Assembly (NCBI RefSeq): GCF_016741815.1
Contig: NZ_JAERRJ010000001.1
Coordinates: 248,001-312,000, forward strand
From: Nocardia acididurans
Lineage (GTDB): Bacteria; Actinomycetota; Actinomycetes; Mycobacteriales; Mycobacteriaceae
Direction: 5' to 3'
Length of the DNA stretch: 64,000 bases
In this document: one piece after another, positions 16,491 through 26,435 of the stretch
Position numbering within the stretch: position 1 is the first letter of the stretch
Layout: every line of letters begins with the position of its first letter
Notes under the pieces: model-generated
The model's database searches: none
Seen by the model: the letters and a program-made list of their open reading frames with translations, nothing else
What the model was told of the DNA's origin: nothing
Position numbers and translations under genes: made by a program

Positions 16491-17408
16491 ATGAAGAAGA
16501 CCGTCCTCGCCCTGCTCACCGTCCTGACCGCCGCCACCCTGGCGGCCTGTGGTGACAGCAGCCCGGCCGACACCGCCGAAAACGCTACCGCCGCACAGCA
16601 AACCGGCAGATACGCCGATGTGAACGGTGTGCACATGTACTACGAGGTGCACGGCGATGCCAAGGGACAGCCGCCGCTGGTGCTGCTGCACGGCGCGCTG
16701 TCGGGCATCGACACCGATTTCGGCGAACTGATTCCGGTGCTGTCCAAGGACCGCCAGATCATCGCGGTGGAACAGCAGGCGCACGGCCACACCGCCGACG
16801 TCGCGGGCCGGAAACTGCGCACCGACACCATGACCGACGACACCGTCGCCCTGCTCGGACAGCTCGGCGTCACGCAGGCCGACGTGTTCGGCTACAGCAT
16901 GGGCGCCGGCGTCGCCCTCGACATCGGGCTGCGGCATCCGAACCTGGTGCGCAAACTGGTGCTGCTGTCCGGCGGACTCGGACCGCACGCCATGCACCCG
17001 GGCCTGGTCGAGGATCTGGGCGAACTGCAGCCGGAAATGCTGTACGGCAGCCCCTTCCACGAGAGCTACCTGAAGAACGCGCCGCGCCCGGAGGATTTCG
17101 CCACCCTGGTGTCCAAGATCAAGGACATGGACCAGAACCTGCCGACGGTCCCGAACGCCGCGGTCGCCGCCATGACGATTCCGGCGCTGACCATCATCGG
17201 CGACTCCGACATCGTGACGCCCGAGCACGCCGTGGAGGTCTTCCGGCTGCTCGGCGGCGGCATCATGGGCGACACCCCGGCCGGACTGCCCAACTCGGAA
17301 CTGGCCATCGTGCCGGGAGCCTCGCACGTCACCGTGATGCACCGGCCCGAACTGCTCGCGCCGATGGTCACCGCGTTCCTCACCAGGGAGATCAAGTCGC
17401 AGATGTGA
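16491..17408 (+). CDS. Alpha/beta-hydrolase lipoprotein
   Basis: Secreted, lipid-anchored hydrolase of 305 residues. The signal peptide ends in the lipobox LAAC (Cys about residue 20). The hydrolase fold shows LLHGALSG (oxyanion loop), nucleophile elbow GYSMGAG, acid segment GDSDIVTPEH and final His segment GASHVTVMH. The substrate is unknown; esterase, lipase or haloperoxidase-like roles are all possible. It stands alone, with a double hairpin about 20 bases after the stop. Confidence 0.85.
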   Translation: MKKTVLALLTVLTAATLAACGDSSPADTAENATAAQQTGRYADVNGVHMYYEVHGDAKGQPPLVLLHGALSGIDTDFGELIPVLSKDRQIIAVEQQAHGHTADVAGRKLRTDTMTDDTVALLGQLGVTQADVFGYSMGAGVALDIGLRHPNLVRKLVLLSGGLGPHAMHPGLVEDLGELQPEMLYGSPFHESYLKNAPRPEDFATLVSKIKDMDQNLPTVPNAAVAAMTIPALTIIGDSDIVTPEHAVEVFRLLGGGIMGDTPAGLPNSELAIVPGASHVTVMHRPELLAPMVTAFLTREIKSQM

Positions 17409-17427
17409 GAACCAGAACCGCTCCCCC

Positions 17428-17488
17428 GCCCGGTGGAACCCCCGCGATCTTCCCCCTATTCGGGGAGGTTACGGGGGTTCTACCGGGC
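17428..17488 (+). terminator. Bipartite hairpin after the lipoprotein hydrolase
   Basis: A 17-bp stem with one G:U (17428-17444 with 17472-17488) encloses an inner CCCC/GGGG hairpin. It separates the hydrolase from the DUF2613-aftD operon. Confidence 0.65.
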
Positions 17489-17576
17489 AATCGGTATGTG
17501 CATGATCACGTTGCGGCCCGAGACCTGCTAGGTTGGCTCGAGTTACGCATAGGCGTCGATGTATGGGAGTTCCGCG

Positions 17577-17747
17577 ATGAAGTTTGCCGTCCCCGGTGCA
17601 GCGAGTGCTGTCGGTGGAGCCTTGGTCGGGCTGGCCGCAGTCCTGGTCATCACGATGGCGGCGTCGCAGGACAAGCGACCCGACATCGACCGCAGCGGCG
17701 ACGCGGACTCGTCGCTGCTGAACAACGTTGAGTACGGCGCCCGCTGA
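17577..17747 (+). CDS. DUF2613 small membrane protein (Rv0236A-like)
   Basis: 56-residue protein with one transmembrane helix (about residues 8-30) and a short hydrophilic tail containing DKRPDIDRSG. ATG 17577 follows GGGAG. Its stop overlaps the proposed aftD start by 20 bases. The same tiny gene precedes aftD in mycobacteria, which supports a linked role in arabinan assembly, but its function is unknown. Confidence 0.85.
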   Translation: MKFAVPGAASAVGGALVGLAAVLVITMAASQDKRPDIDRSGDADSSLLNNVEYGAR

Positions 17748-20700
17748 CCGGCTGACCAAGGATCCACACGCCGCGACCGGTCCGGTGGACCGGTCGCCGA
17801 ACACTGAACCGCTGGGCCGCCGCTGGCTGCTCGGCAGCATCCTGGCCGCATTCCTGCTGACCTTCCTGCAGGCGCCCGGCCGCACCGTCGCCGACACCAA
17901 ATACGACCTCGCGCAGAATCCGCTCGGATTCCTCGAACGGGCGTCGCACCTGTGGAGCAGCCAGGCTCCCATGGGGCAGGTGCAGAACCAGGCGTACGGG
18001 TACTTCTTTCCGCACGGCGCGTTCTTCTCGCTCGGGCACGTCCTCGGATTGCCCGCCTGGGCGACCCAGCGCATCTGGTGGGCGCTACTGCTGCTCGCCG
18101 GCTGGTGGGGCATCATCCGGCTCTGCGAAGTCCTCGGCATCGGAAGCCGCGGCTCACGCATCATCGCCGCCACCGCCTTCGCGCTCTCCCCGCGCGTGCT
18201 CACCACCCTCGGATCGATCTCCTCCGAGACACTGCCGATGATGCTGGCGCCCTGGGTGCTGCTCGGACCCGCCGCACTCGGGATCGCGCTGCGACGGCGG
18301 CGAACCGGGGAGGCCGACCAGGACACCGGCGACGACCACGACGCGAATTCCGCCTCTCACTCCGACGACTCGGATTCCACCGCGGACGGCACGAATTCCG
18401 GCGAAGCGGGATGCGACGCCACGAGCCCCGCACGCCGCTGGGGCATGGCGACCCCTGCCGGGAGCGCGCTCGCGCTCGCGCTGATGGGGTCGGTGAACGC
18501 GGTCGCCACCGCGGCCGCCTTCCTGCCCGCCGCGCTGTGGTGGATCTCGATGCGACCCAACCGGCGCTGGTGGCAGTTCACCCGGGCCTGGATTCCGCTG
18601 CTCGTGCTCGCCACGTTCTGGTGGGTGGTGCCGCTGCTGCTGCTCGGCAAGGTGAGCCCGCCGTTCCTGGACTTCATCGAATCGTCGGGGGTGACCACGC
18701 AGTGGGCCTCCCTCGGTGAGGTGCTGCGCGGGACCGACAGCTGGACGCCGTTCGTATCGCCGGAACGCATCGCGGGCGCGGTGCTGGTAACCCAGCCCGC
18801 CGCCGTGCTGGCCACCGGAATGCTGGCGGCAGCGGGCATGGCGGGGCTGGCCATGCGGTCCATGCCGTGCCGGGGGCGGCTCGTGCTGATCCTGTGCGTC
18901 GGGCTCGTGGGCATCTGCGCCGGATACGCGGGACAACTCGGCGGGCCGTTCGCCGAACAGGTGCGACTGTTCCTGGACTCCGGCGGCGCGCCCCTGCGCA
19001 ATGTGCACAAGCTCGAACCGCTCATCCGGCTGCCGCTCGTGCTCGGTCTCGCACAGCTGCTGAGCCGGGTTCCCCTGCCCGCCTCGGTGCCGATGCCGCA
19101 GTGGCGCAGGGCATTCGCGCATCCCGAACGTGATCGCATGGTGGCCGCCGCCGCGCTGATCCTGACCGCGCTGGCGCTGTCCACCTCGCTCGCCTGGACG
19201 GGGAAGCTCGCGCCGCGCGGCGATTACGACAAGGTGCCGGACTACTGGCATCAGACGGCGGAATGGCTGGAGCACAACGCATCCGATACCCGCGCGTTGA
19301 TCGTGCCGGGTGCGCCGTTCGGCAGTCAGGTGTGGGGACTCACCCGCGACGAACCGCTGCAGGCGCTGGCGAGCACGCCGTGGGCCGTGCGAGACGCCGT
19401 GCCGCTCAACCCGCCCGGCGCGATCCGGGCCATGGATTCCGTGCAGCGGCTCATCGCCGACGGGCGCCCCTCCACGGGACTCGCGCCGACGCTCGCCGCA
19501 CAGGGCATCGGAATCCTGGTGCTGCGCAATGACCTCGACCCGGACACCTCCCGCTCCACGCGCCCGATGCTGGCGCACCGGGCGATCGAAGGATCACCGG
19601 GGCTGACCAAGGTCACCGAATTCGGCGAGCCCGTGGAGATCGGTCAGGTCGAAGGGCTCGTCTCCGACGGCGACCTGCGACCCGCGTATCCGGCGATCGA
19701 GATCTACCGCGTCGATGCGGCGTCGCCCGGCACACCGGTCGGCGACGGTGCAGTCGGCAGACCTGACGACGCCACGGATCGCGAGGGCTCGCCCAGCACA
19801 GACGGGAGCGCGGCGGGAACCGACGGCGGCTCCACCAGCGCGCTCGAGGTGCGCAGCGGCGTCGGTGCGCCCGCGTCCTTCCCCGGCGCGTACACGGTGC
19901 CGCTCGACAGCGTGCCGGTGGTCGAAGGCGGTCCGGAGGTGCTGGAGCGACTGCGGCGCGGCGCGGGTGCTTCGAGTGGGCCGACGCTGCTGGCGGCGGA
20001 TGCGGCGGCGGCCGGGTTGCCGGTCGAATCGCTCACCGTCACCGACACTCCCATGGATCGGGAGGCCGATTTCGGGCGGGTGGACAATCACAATTCGGCG
20101 CTGCGGGCACCCAGCGACGCCCGGCGGACGCACAATCTGGTGCCCGACTATCCGGTGCCCGGGGCGCAGCTGGTCGAGGGTGAATGGTCCGGGGCGACTG
20201 TCACCGTTTCCAGTGCGGCGGGCGACGCCACCCAGCTCGGCGGGGCCGCACCCGGCAGCTCCACCGCAGCGGTGGTGGACGGTGATCCGTCGACGGCGTG
20301 GATCAGCAACGGCACGGAATATGCGCGCGGACAATGGCTTCGGCTGGATCTCGACAAGCCGGTCACCTCGGCGGTGCTGTCGCTGACCACCAGCGCCGCC
20401 GCCATCGGCACTCCGGTGAAGTGGGTGGAGGTGGAGACCTCCAAGGGCACGGTGTCGGCGCGGATCGCGGAACCCGGTAAGCCGGTGTCGATCTCGCTGC
20501 CGCCGGGGTCCACCAGGTGGATCAAGATCACCGCGTCGCGCACCGAGAACGGCAGCGCCGGTGGACAGTTCGGAATCAGCGAACTGCAGGTTTTCGACTA
20601 CGCCGACCGCGAGAATCCGGTGCCGGTGGATATCCGGCATCGCACCGTACTTCCACCCACCCCTGCGGGCGCGCAGGTGCTCGGCTGGGATCTCGGGCAG

Positions 20701-22311
20701 GAATTCCCCGGGCGCAGTGCGTGTTTCGACGCACCCGATCGCGTGCGATGCAGCAAGGCCCTGGCGCTGTCCGCCGAGGAGCCGGGTGTCTTCGAACGCA
20801 CCCTGTCGGTGCCGCAGCCGGTTACCGTCACCCCCGAGCTCACCGTGCGCGCCCGTCCCGGCCCCGCGCTGGAAGCACTGATCACCGACCCGGATCGTCC
20901 GATCGCCCGCGGCCAGGCCGACACCGCCGACCCGCGCGGCTCCGCTCTCGCCGCCACCGACGGAGACCCGCGCACCACCTGGACCGCCCCCGAGACCACC
21001 GTCCGCAACCCCGCTGCGGGCAAACCCACCCTGGTCATCGAACTCCCGGAGCCGACACTGGTCACCGGCCTCGAACTCACACCGTCCCTGGGCGACCTCC
21101 CCGCGCACCCCACCTCGGTCATGGTGAACCTCGGTGCGGGCCCGCAAGTCCGCGAAGTCGACACCGAGTCGGGCAAACCCACCCGCATCGAGCTGTACCC
21201 CCACGTCACGGACCGCATCGAGCTCAGCATCGAATCCTGGAAAGCCGTACTCGACCGCACCGCACTGGGTTTCGCCCAGGATCAGCCGCCCGGCCTCGCC
21301 GAGATCAACGTCCTCGGCCCCGACTATCCGGTCCCCGCCGCCCCCGACCGCCTGATCACCATCGACTGCGCGCACGGCCCCACCATCGCCGCCGCCGGCC
21401 GCACCCTCCGCACCACGGTCACCGCCACCGCCGCCGAATTCCGTTCCGGCGCACCCCTACCCGCGACGGTGTGCGAGACGCGGGGTGACACCGCGAGTCC
21501 GGCCGGCAGCGCCGCGATCCCCGCCGACGCCGCGTTCGATATGCCGTCCGGCCGAATCGATGTCACGGTCGCACCCACCGAGCTGTTCTCCGTCGACGAA
21601 CTCCGCCTGCGGCGCCCCACCGCCGACCCGGCGGCGGATACGAATATCGGCCCCGCACAGAGCGATTCCACGACAGACGCGCAGGCGAATTCGCAGCTCG
21701 CGACACTCTCCCCCGCAGCCGTCCAAGCACCGGCGGGCACCCAGCTGCTGGTGCTGCCGCTGAGCACCAACGTCGGGTGGCGGGCGGAGACAGCCGACGG
21801 GCATCAACTCGAGCCGGTCGTGATCGACGGGTGGCAGCAGGCGTGGCTGGTACCCGCGGACGCCAAGGGGCCGGTCACCATCTCGTTCCCGGCCGACCGC
21901 TGGTACCGGCTGGCCATCTTCGGCGGCCTGCTGCTGTTGATCCCGCTGGTGGCGCTTGCGATCCGGGGTGCGCTGCGCCCGACCGGCGATCCCGGCCCCG
22001 CGCCGCGCACGTGGCGGAGCCGGACCTTGGGCGCGGCCGGGCTGGCCGCCGCGGCGGGGTTGATCGCCGGTCCGGTCGGGCTCGCCCTGACGGCAGCGGG
22101 ATTGCTGGCCGATCACTTCCGTCCGCCCGCCTGGTCCCGCCTCTTCGTCTGGACCGCCGGGATCGGCACCTCGGTCTGCGCGGCGGCGCTGTCCACCGGC
22201 CCGTGGCGATCCCCGGCGGGATATCTGGGCGGGTCGCTGTGGGTGCAGTTCCCGGCGCTGGTGGCGATCGTCGCGGTCGGCATCGCAGCGTTGCCCCGCC
22301 GCACACGCTGA
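17728..22311 (+). CDS. aftD: Arabinofuranosyltransferase AftD
   Basis: GT-C membrane glycosyltransferase using decaprenyl-phosphoryl arabinose to branch arabinogalactan and lipoarabinomannan. The length of 1527 is slightly above the mycobacterial enzyme. Multiple N-terminal membrane helices come first, with the GT-C first-loop segment DTKYDLAQNPLGFLE. A large periplasmic part has carbohydrate-binding F5/8-like modules around residues 810-960 and 1060-1180 (for example VVDGDPSTAWISNG). Three or more helices close the protein. An Asp/Ser-rich insert lies at about residues 190-235. The start is TTG 17728 inside the DUF2613 gene; no clear ribosome site is seen, so coupling is assumed. Confidence 0.93.
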   Translation: MSTAPADRLTKDPHAATGPVDRSPNTEPLGRRWLLGSILAAFLLTFLQAPGRTVADTKYDLAQNPLGFLERASHLWSSQAPMGQVQNQAYGYFFPHGAFFSLGHVLGLPAWATQRIWWALLLLAGWWGIIRLCEVLGIGSRGSRIIAATAFALSPRVLTTLGSISSETLPMMLAPWVLLGPAALGIALRRRRTGEADQDTGDDHDANSASHSDDSDSTADGTNSGEAGCDATSPARRWGMATPAGSALALALMGSVNAVATAAAFLPAALWWISMRPNRRWWQFTRAWIPLLVLATFWWVVPLLLLGKVSPPFLDFIESSGVTTQWASLGEVLRGTDSWTPFVSPERIAGAVLVTQPAAVLATGMLAAAGMAGLAMRSMPCRGRLVLILCVGLVGICAGYAGQLGGPFAEQVRLFLDSGGAPLRNVHKLEPLIRLPLVLGLAQLLSRVPLPASVPMPQWRRAFAHPERDRMVAAAALILTALALSTSLAWTGKLAPRGDYDKVPDYWHQTAEWLEHNASDTRALIVPGAPFGSQVWGLTRDEPLQALASTPWAVRDAVPLNPPGAIRAMDSVQRLIADGRPSTGLAPTLAAQGIGILVLRNDLDPDTSRSTRPMLAHRAIEGSPGLTKVTEFGEPVEIGQVEGLVSDGDLRPAYPAIEIYRVDAASPGTPVGDGAVGRPDDATDREGSPSTDGSAAGTDGGSTSALEVRSGVGAPASFPGAYTVPLDSVPVVEGGPEVLERLRRGAGASSGPTLLAADAAAAGLPVESLTVTDTPMDREADFGRVDNHNSALRAPSDARRTHNLVPDYPVPGAQLVEGEWSGATVTVSSAAGDATQLGGAAPGSSTAAVVDGDPSTAWISNGTEYARGQWLRLDLDKPVTSAVLSLTTSAAAIGTPVKWVEVETSKGTVSARIAEPGKPVSISLPPGSTRWIKITASRTENGSAGGQFGISELQVFDYADRENPVPVDIRHRTVLPPTPAGAQVLGWDLGQEFPGRSACFDAPDRVRCSKALALSAEEPGVFERTLSVPQPVTVTPELTVRARPGPALEALITDPDRPIARGQADTADPRGSALAATDGDPRTTWTAPETTVRNPAAGKPTLVIELPEPTLVTGLELTPSLGDLPAHPTSVMVNLGAGPQVREVDTESGKPTRIELYPHVTDRIELSIESWKAVLDRTALGFAQDQPPGLAEINVLGPDYPVPAAPDRLITIDCAHGPTIAAAGRTLRTTVTATAAEFRSGAPLPATVCETRGDTASPAGSAAIPADAAFDMPSGRIDVTVAPTELFSVDELRLRRPTADPAADTNIGPAQSDSTTDAQANSQLATLSPAAVQAPAGTQLLVLPLSTNVGWRAETADGHQLEPVVIDGWQQAWLVPADAKGPVTISFPADRWYRLAIFGGLLLLIPLVALAIRGALRPTGDPGPAPRTWRSRTLGAAGLAAAAGLIAGPVGLALTAAGLLADHFRPPAWSRLFVWTAGIGTSVCAAALSTGPWRSPAGYLGGSLWVQFPALVAIVAVGIAALPRRTR

Positions 22312-22360
22312 CCCCGGTGGAACGAAAGCGGCCACACCCCCTAAGCGACCCCTGACGCGC

Positions 22361-23524
22361 TCAGCCGAAGCGGCGGCGCGTCCACTGCCGGATCGGTTCC
22401 TCGATGAGGGCGAAGCTCGCCGCGGCCAGCGGGAGGGTGAAGGCGATCGTCAGGAGGTAGACGATCACGAAGTGCCCGCGGAACGGGACGATGCCGAATA
22501 CCGGGAAGATGATCGACAGCACGGCCAGGTGCCAGATGAAGATTCCGTAGGACCAGCGGCCCAGGGTCGCTGCGACGCGGCTCTCCAGGAAGCGGTGCCG
22601 GGTCTCCGGCCGCAGCACCAGCGGGGCCAGCAGGGTGAATCCGATGATCGCGCCGAACACCATCTTCATGACGTACTGCCACGGTTCGCCGCGCGTGAGA
22701 CCGGGCAGCCCGGCCAGATTCGTGGCCGACAGCAGCATGGCCGTCAGCGCGATCGGCCACATCAGCCACTGGTTGCCCGCGATACGCCGGACCCGCGGCG
22801 CTTCCAGATCCGCGAGTTCGGCCAGCAGCATGCCCATCGCGAACCACGGCAGATAACCGGGCAGCCAGTTGTCGGCGTGCGTGGCCTCCGGGGTCGGCAC
22901 GGGCAGGAAATTCCAGGTGAGGAACACCAGTCCGAGCGTCAGCACGGCGGGCACCCGCCAGCGGGCCCGCTCCCCGCGCAGCCACACGAACGCGAAGGCC
23001 AGCAGCGGAAGCACAAGGTAGAAGGCGACTTCCACCGACAGGCTCCACATTTGCGTGAGCCCGTCGGTGAGCGTGTACGACACGAACACCTGCGCCAGGC
23101 CGAGATTCGCGAGCCACACGCGCAGGCCCGCCGTATTGGCCGCGCTCGGGAGCAGGATCAGCACCGCGCACACCACCACCCAGTACGCCGGCAGGATGCG
23201 GGCGGCGCGGTGCAGCAGATAGCGGCGGGCCGTCGGCGCGGTGCCGAGGCCGCGTGCGGCGGCGGCGTGCGGTCGCCACAGCAGGAATCCGGAGAGCGCG
23301 AAGAACACGGCGACGGCCATATCGAATCGCTCCCACACCCGGCCGAGGACGGGGTGGCCGGTGGCGCCGGTTTGGAAGGCCACGTGGGTGAGGACGACGC
23401 CGAGTGCCGCGAGGGCTCGCATCCCTTCGAGGGAGGGCACGAAACGGCCGAGTCGAGCCGCCGGTGACGCGTCCGACCTGGGCTCGGAAGCCGGGTCGAT
23501 GGGCGGTTGCACGGTCGTTGTCAT
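22361..23524 (-). CDS. Acyltransferase family 3 membrane protein (Rv0228-like)
   Basis: Integral membrane O-acyltransferase of 387 residues that would transfer acyl groups from the cytosol to an envelope glycan or lipid. It starts with FVPSLEGMRALAALGVVLTH, whose His is the conserved family residue, followed by FFALSGFLLWRP and about ten helices. ATG 23524 is chosen by alignment to the family start; the longer frame adds a non-conserved tail. It converges with aftD, and the order matches the Rv0228-Rv0236c neighbourhood. Confidence 0.87.
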   Translation of the reverse strand: MTTTVQPPIDPASEPRSDASPAARLGRFVPSLEGMRALAALGVVLTHVAFQTGATGHPVLGRVWERFDMAVAVFFALSGFLLWRPHAAAARGLGTAPTARRYLLHRAARILPAYWVVVCAVLILLPSAANTAGLRVWLANLGLAQVFVSYTLTDGLTQMWSLSVEVAFYLVLPLLAFAFVWLRGERARWRVPAVLTLGLVFLTWNFLPVPTPEATHADNWLPGYLPWFAMGMLLAELADLEAPRVRRIAGNQWLMWPIALTAMLLSATNLAGLPGLTRGEPWQYVMKMVFGAIIGFTLLAPLVLRPETRHRFLESRVAATLGRWSYGIFIWHLAVLSIIFPVFGIVPFRGHFVIVYLLTIAFTLPLAAASFALIEEPIRQWTRRRFG

Positions 23525-23712
23525 CGGATCCAGTGTGCCTTGCACCTCCCCGAAGTGAGCATTCCATGTTTGACTTACGGGCGTTTCGCGATGTTTTCCT
23601 GCCTCAGCGAGACGCTTCACGGGCCTGGACTGTTAGTGTCGGGGCTCACGAGTGCGGCGCGGCGACCGCAGCACTCAACGGAACTACCTGTTCGACGACG
23701 AGGAGAACTTGC

Positions 23713-24894
23713 ATGGCACTCAGTGCCGGTACCAGAAGGACGGTGGCCTGCCTGCTCGTGGGGCTTGGTGCGATGCTGCTCGTCGCCGCGATCCTGATCC
23801 CCACCTACACGGTGGGCAGACTCGCGAAGACCCCGCTGGACCTGGAGATCACGACCATCGCGACCAACACCCCGGGTACGCCCAGTGAGGTGCTGGACAG
23901 CAAGTCGCTGACCTCTCCGACCGGTTCGGCGAAGGTCGATCAGAATGTCCCGCTCGTCTCGCAGCGCTTCCTCACCGTCGAGAACCCGGCGAACGCCGAG
24001 GAGATGACCGTGCAAGCCGGTCAGACCCTGCGGCGCACCGACAAGCAGGGCGACACCGGTCTGCTCACCGCCACCATCGACCGCGTGACCATCGACCGCA
24101 AGACCGGCGAGCCGGTCGACGAGGTCGACGGCGGCCCGAACGGCTCCATCGCCGTCACCGTCGACAAGCAGGGTCAGACGGTCATGGATCCGGTGCAGCA
24201 CACCGGCCTGCAGTACCGCTTCCCGATCGGCACCGAGAAGAAGTCGTACCCGTACTTCGATCTCAACGCGCGCAAGACCTACGACATCAACTTTGTCGAA
24301 GAGACCGAAATCAACAGCATGAAGGTCTACCACTTCCAGCAGTCGATCCCGGTCACCGACATGTCGGCCGTCGTCAACACCCCCACCAACAAGCTGGCCC
24401 TGCCGGCCGCCAAGTGGGGTCTGGAAGGCGACGAGACCGTCACCATGACCCGCTTCTACACCAACACCCGCGACGTGTGGGTGGAGCCGGAGACCGGCAC
24501 GGTCATCAAGGGCGGCGAGCAGATTCACCTGTACTACGCCCGCGAGGGCAGCAAGCCCGACGTGACCGCGCTCAAGGCGAACATCGTCTTCGACGAGAAC
24601 ACCATCGAGTCGCAGATCGCGGTCGCCAAGGAGAACATCGACAAGCTGTCGCTGTACGGCCGCATCATGCCGATCATCCTCGGCGTGCTGGGCGCCATCG
24701 CCCTGATCGCCGGTGTCGTGCTCGGCATCCTCGGCGGCCGCGGCGGCGACGCCCCGGTCCGTCGCGTGGCTCCGGCGGGCGGCGCCCCGTACCGGCCCGA
24801 GGGCGGCGCGCCCCGGCCCGGTAATGCCGACGCTCCCACCGAGCAGATCGACATCAGCAAGACACAGCAGATCGACATGGGCAAGGACAAGTAG
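23713..24894 (+). CDS. DUF3068 / PorA-like envelope protein (Rv0227c-like)
   Basis: 393 residues. An N-terminal helix (about residues 10-33) is followed by a large extracytoplasmic domain with regularly spaced polar strands, a second helix near residues 320-345 and a short Pro/Gly-rich cytoplasmic tail. The family is labelled porin PorA/DUF3068 in databases. Its function is unknown, though in mycobacteria the homologue sits beside arabinan genes. AGGAG precedes ATG 23713. A strong hairpin follows. Confidence 0.85.
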   Translation: MALSAGTRRTVACLLVGLGAMLLVAAILIPTYTVGRLAKTPLDLEITTIATNTPGTPSEVLDSKSLTSPTGSAKVDQNVPLVSQRFLTVENPANAEEMTVQAGQTLRRTDKQGDTGLLTATIDRVTIDRKTGEPVDEVDGGPNGSIAVTVDKQGQTVMDPVQHTGLQYRFPIGTEKKSYPYFDLNARKTYDINFVEETEINSMKVYHFQQSIPVTDMSAVVNTPTNKLALPAAKWGLEGDETVTMTRFYTNTRDVWVEPETGTVIKGGEQIHLYYAREGSKPDVTALKANIVFDENTIESQIAVAKENIDKLSLYGRIMPIILGVLGAIALIAGVVLGILGGRGGDAPVRRVAPAGGAPYRPEGGAPRPGNADAPTEQIDISKTQQIDMGKDK

Positions 24895-24910
24895 TCCACC
24901 CGGTCGACAA

Positions 24911-24942
24911 GCGGCCCCGCACCTTTCGAGGTGCGGGGCCGC
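24911..24942 (+). terminator. Hairpin terminator after the DUF3068 gene
   Basis: A perfect 14-bp stem closed by a TTCG tetraloop (24911-24924 with 24929-24942), 16 bases after the stop. Confidence 0.85.
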
Positions 24943-25028
24943 TCGCGTTTCCGGGGAACGAAGGCGGCGGCCCGCCCCACCCGAGGGGTGCGCGGTCCGC
25001 CGCTCGCACGGGGTGGGAGCATTGCGGC

Positions 25029-26426
25029 GTGTCCGTTGTACGCCGTCTGCCAGTTGTCGCGGATCTGACGCTGGTGACGGCCGGGGCCATGACCGCGAAC
25101 GTCGCGGGCTACCTGCTGCAACTGCTCGCCAGCCGCTGGCTCGGCGTCGCGGGGTACAGCGAATTCGCGAGCCTCATGGCGGTGCAGTCCCTGTGCACCG
25201 TGCCCGCCATCGCGCTACAGAACGTGGTCGCCCGCGAACTCGTGCGTGGTGCGACCGTCGCGGCGGCACGGCAGCTCACCCTCCGCTGCGCGGCCCTGGT
25301 GACCGTGGTGGCGGCGCTCTTGATTCCGGCGGTCGCGGCAATCCTCGAGGTCGGCGTCGCGCCCGCGGCCGCCGCCCTCTGCGTCGCGCCCATCCTGGTC
25401 CTGCTCTCCGGTGAACAGGGAGTCCTGCAGGGCCGCAGCCACTTCCGCGAACTCGCCTGGGTCCTCGGCGGCGCGACCATCGCGCGCGTGACACCCGCTG
25501 TCGCGCTGCTCGCCGCAGGACTCGGAATCACCCCGGCCCTGACCGCCGCCGCAGCCGGTTTGGCCGCCGCCACCTTCGCGGCCCGCCGCACGGCGGACGC
25601 GGTCGGCCGGAAGGTCTCCGGCGCCGCAGCAGGGTCCGCGCCTGCCGATGACAGCGCGGTCCCGGCGCCGGACGGGACCGCACCCCTTCCGCGCGGATTC
25701 GATTCCCTTGCCGACGAAGCGATCTCCGCGACGGCGCGCACGCCGGGCGGAGGGGTCGCCGACCGGATCCGGGAGATCGCGGCGAGCGTGGGGCCGGTGG
25801 CGCGCGCCGGGCAGGTGCAGGCGGCGCTGATCGCACTGTCCTCGGCCGATCTGATCGTGTCGCGAATCGTGCTCAGCGAGAACGATGCCGGGCTGTACGC
25901 GCTGGGCTCCATCGCGGCGAAGATCGCGTTCTGGCTGCCGCAGGCCGTCGGGATGGTGCTGTACCCGCAGATGGCGCAGGTGCGGCATTCGGCCAGGGCG
26001 GTGCGGGCCGCGCTCGCGGTGCTGACCGGCGTGGGAGCGACGGCGGTAGCCGTGGCAGCCCTGGCCGCACCGCTCGCGCCGCTGCTGGCCGGGCAGGACT
26101 ACGCGCCGGTGCAGGAACTCCTGTGGCTCTTCGCGCTGAACGGCGCGCTGCTCGCGGTCCTGCAGGGTGCCCTGCTCTCGGCCATCGCCGCCGACCGCAC
26201 CGCGCCGGCGGCCGTCACCTGGATCGGACTGGCCGTGGGTGTAGGCGTCATGCTCGCCTGCGCCCACACGGTCCTCGGCCTGATCGCCATCGCGACCGCC
26301 ACATCCGCCGTCACCACGGCCGTGATCGCGGCGATCGCGGTCCGCACGGCCCGCGACGACAGCAACGGCGGCAGCAGCGACAACAGCAAATCGAGCATCC
26401 CCGGTTCCACACCGGATGGAACGTAG
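25029..26426 (+). CDS. Oligosaccharide flippase-like membrane protein
   Basis: 465 residues with twelve or so hydrophobic segments and the N-terminal pattern of MOP/Wzx exporters (GYLLQLLASRWLGVAGYSEFASL). A hydrophilic cytoplasmic loop lies at about residues 195-245, and the C-terminal tail is rich in Ser and Asn. It probably flips a lipid-linked glycan for the neighbouring glycosyltransferases; the substrate is unknown. It ends nine bases before the next gene, so they form an operon. Confidence 0.8.
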   Translation: MSVVRRLPVVADLTLVTAGAMTANVAGYLLQLLASRWLGVAGYSEFASLMAVQSLCTVPAIALQNVVARELVRGATVAAARQLTLRCAALVTVVAALLIPAVAAILEVGVAPAAAALCVAPILVLLSGEQGVLQGRSHFRELAWVLGGATIARVTPAVALLAAGLGITPALTAAAAGLAAATFAARRTADAVGRKVSGAAAGSAPADDSAVPAPDGTAPLPRGFDSLADEAISATARTPGGGVADRIREIAASVGPVARAGQVQAALIALSSADLIVSRIVLSENDAGLYALGSIAAKIAFWLPQAVGMVLYPQMAQVRHSARAVRAALAVLTGVGATAVAVAALAAPLAPLLAGQDYAPVQELLWLFALNGALLAVLQGALLSAIAADRTAPAAVTWIGLAVGVGVMLACAHTVLGLIAIATATSAVTTAVIAAIAVRTARDDSNGGSSDNSKSSIPGSTPDGT

Positions 26427-26435
26427 GGTGCCCGG

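Noticed and set aside
19594-21375. Open frame of 593 codons on the minus strand
   Set aside because: Lies opposite aftD throughout; composition is that of a complementary-frame shadow.
25600-25760. Possible frameshift in the flippase gene at its hydrophilic loop
   Set aside because: The frame continues through with helices on both sides; the loop is simply low in conservation.
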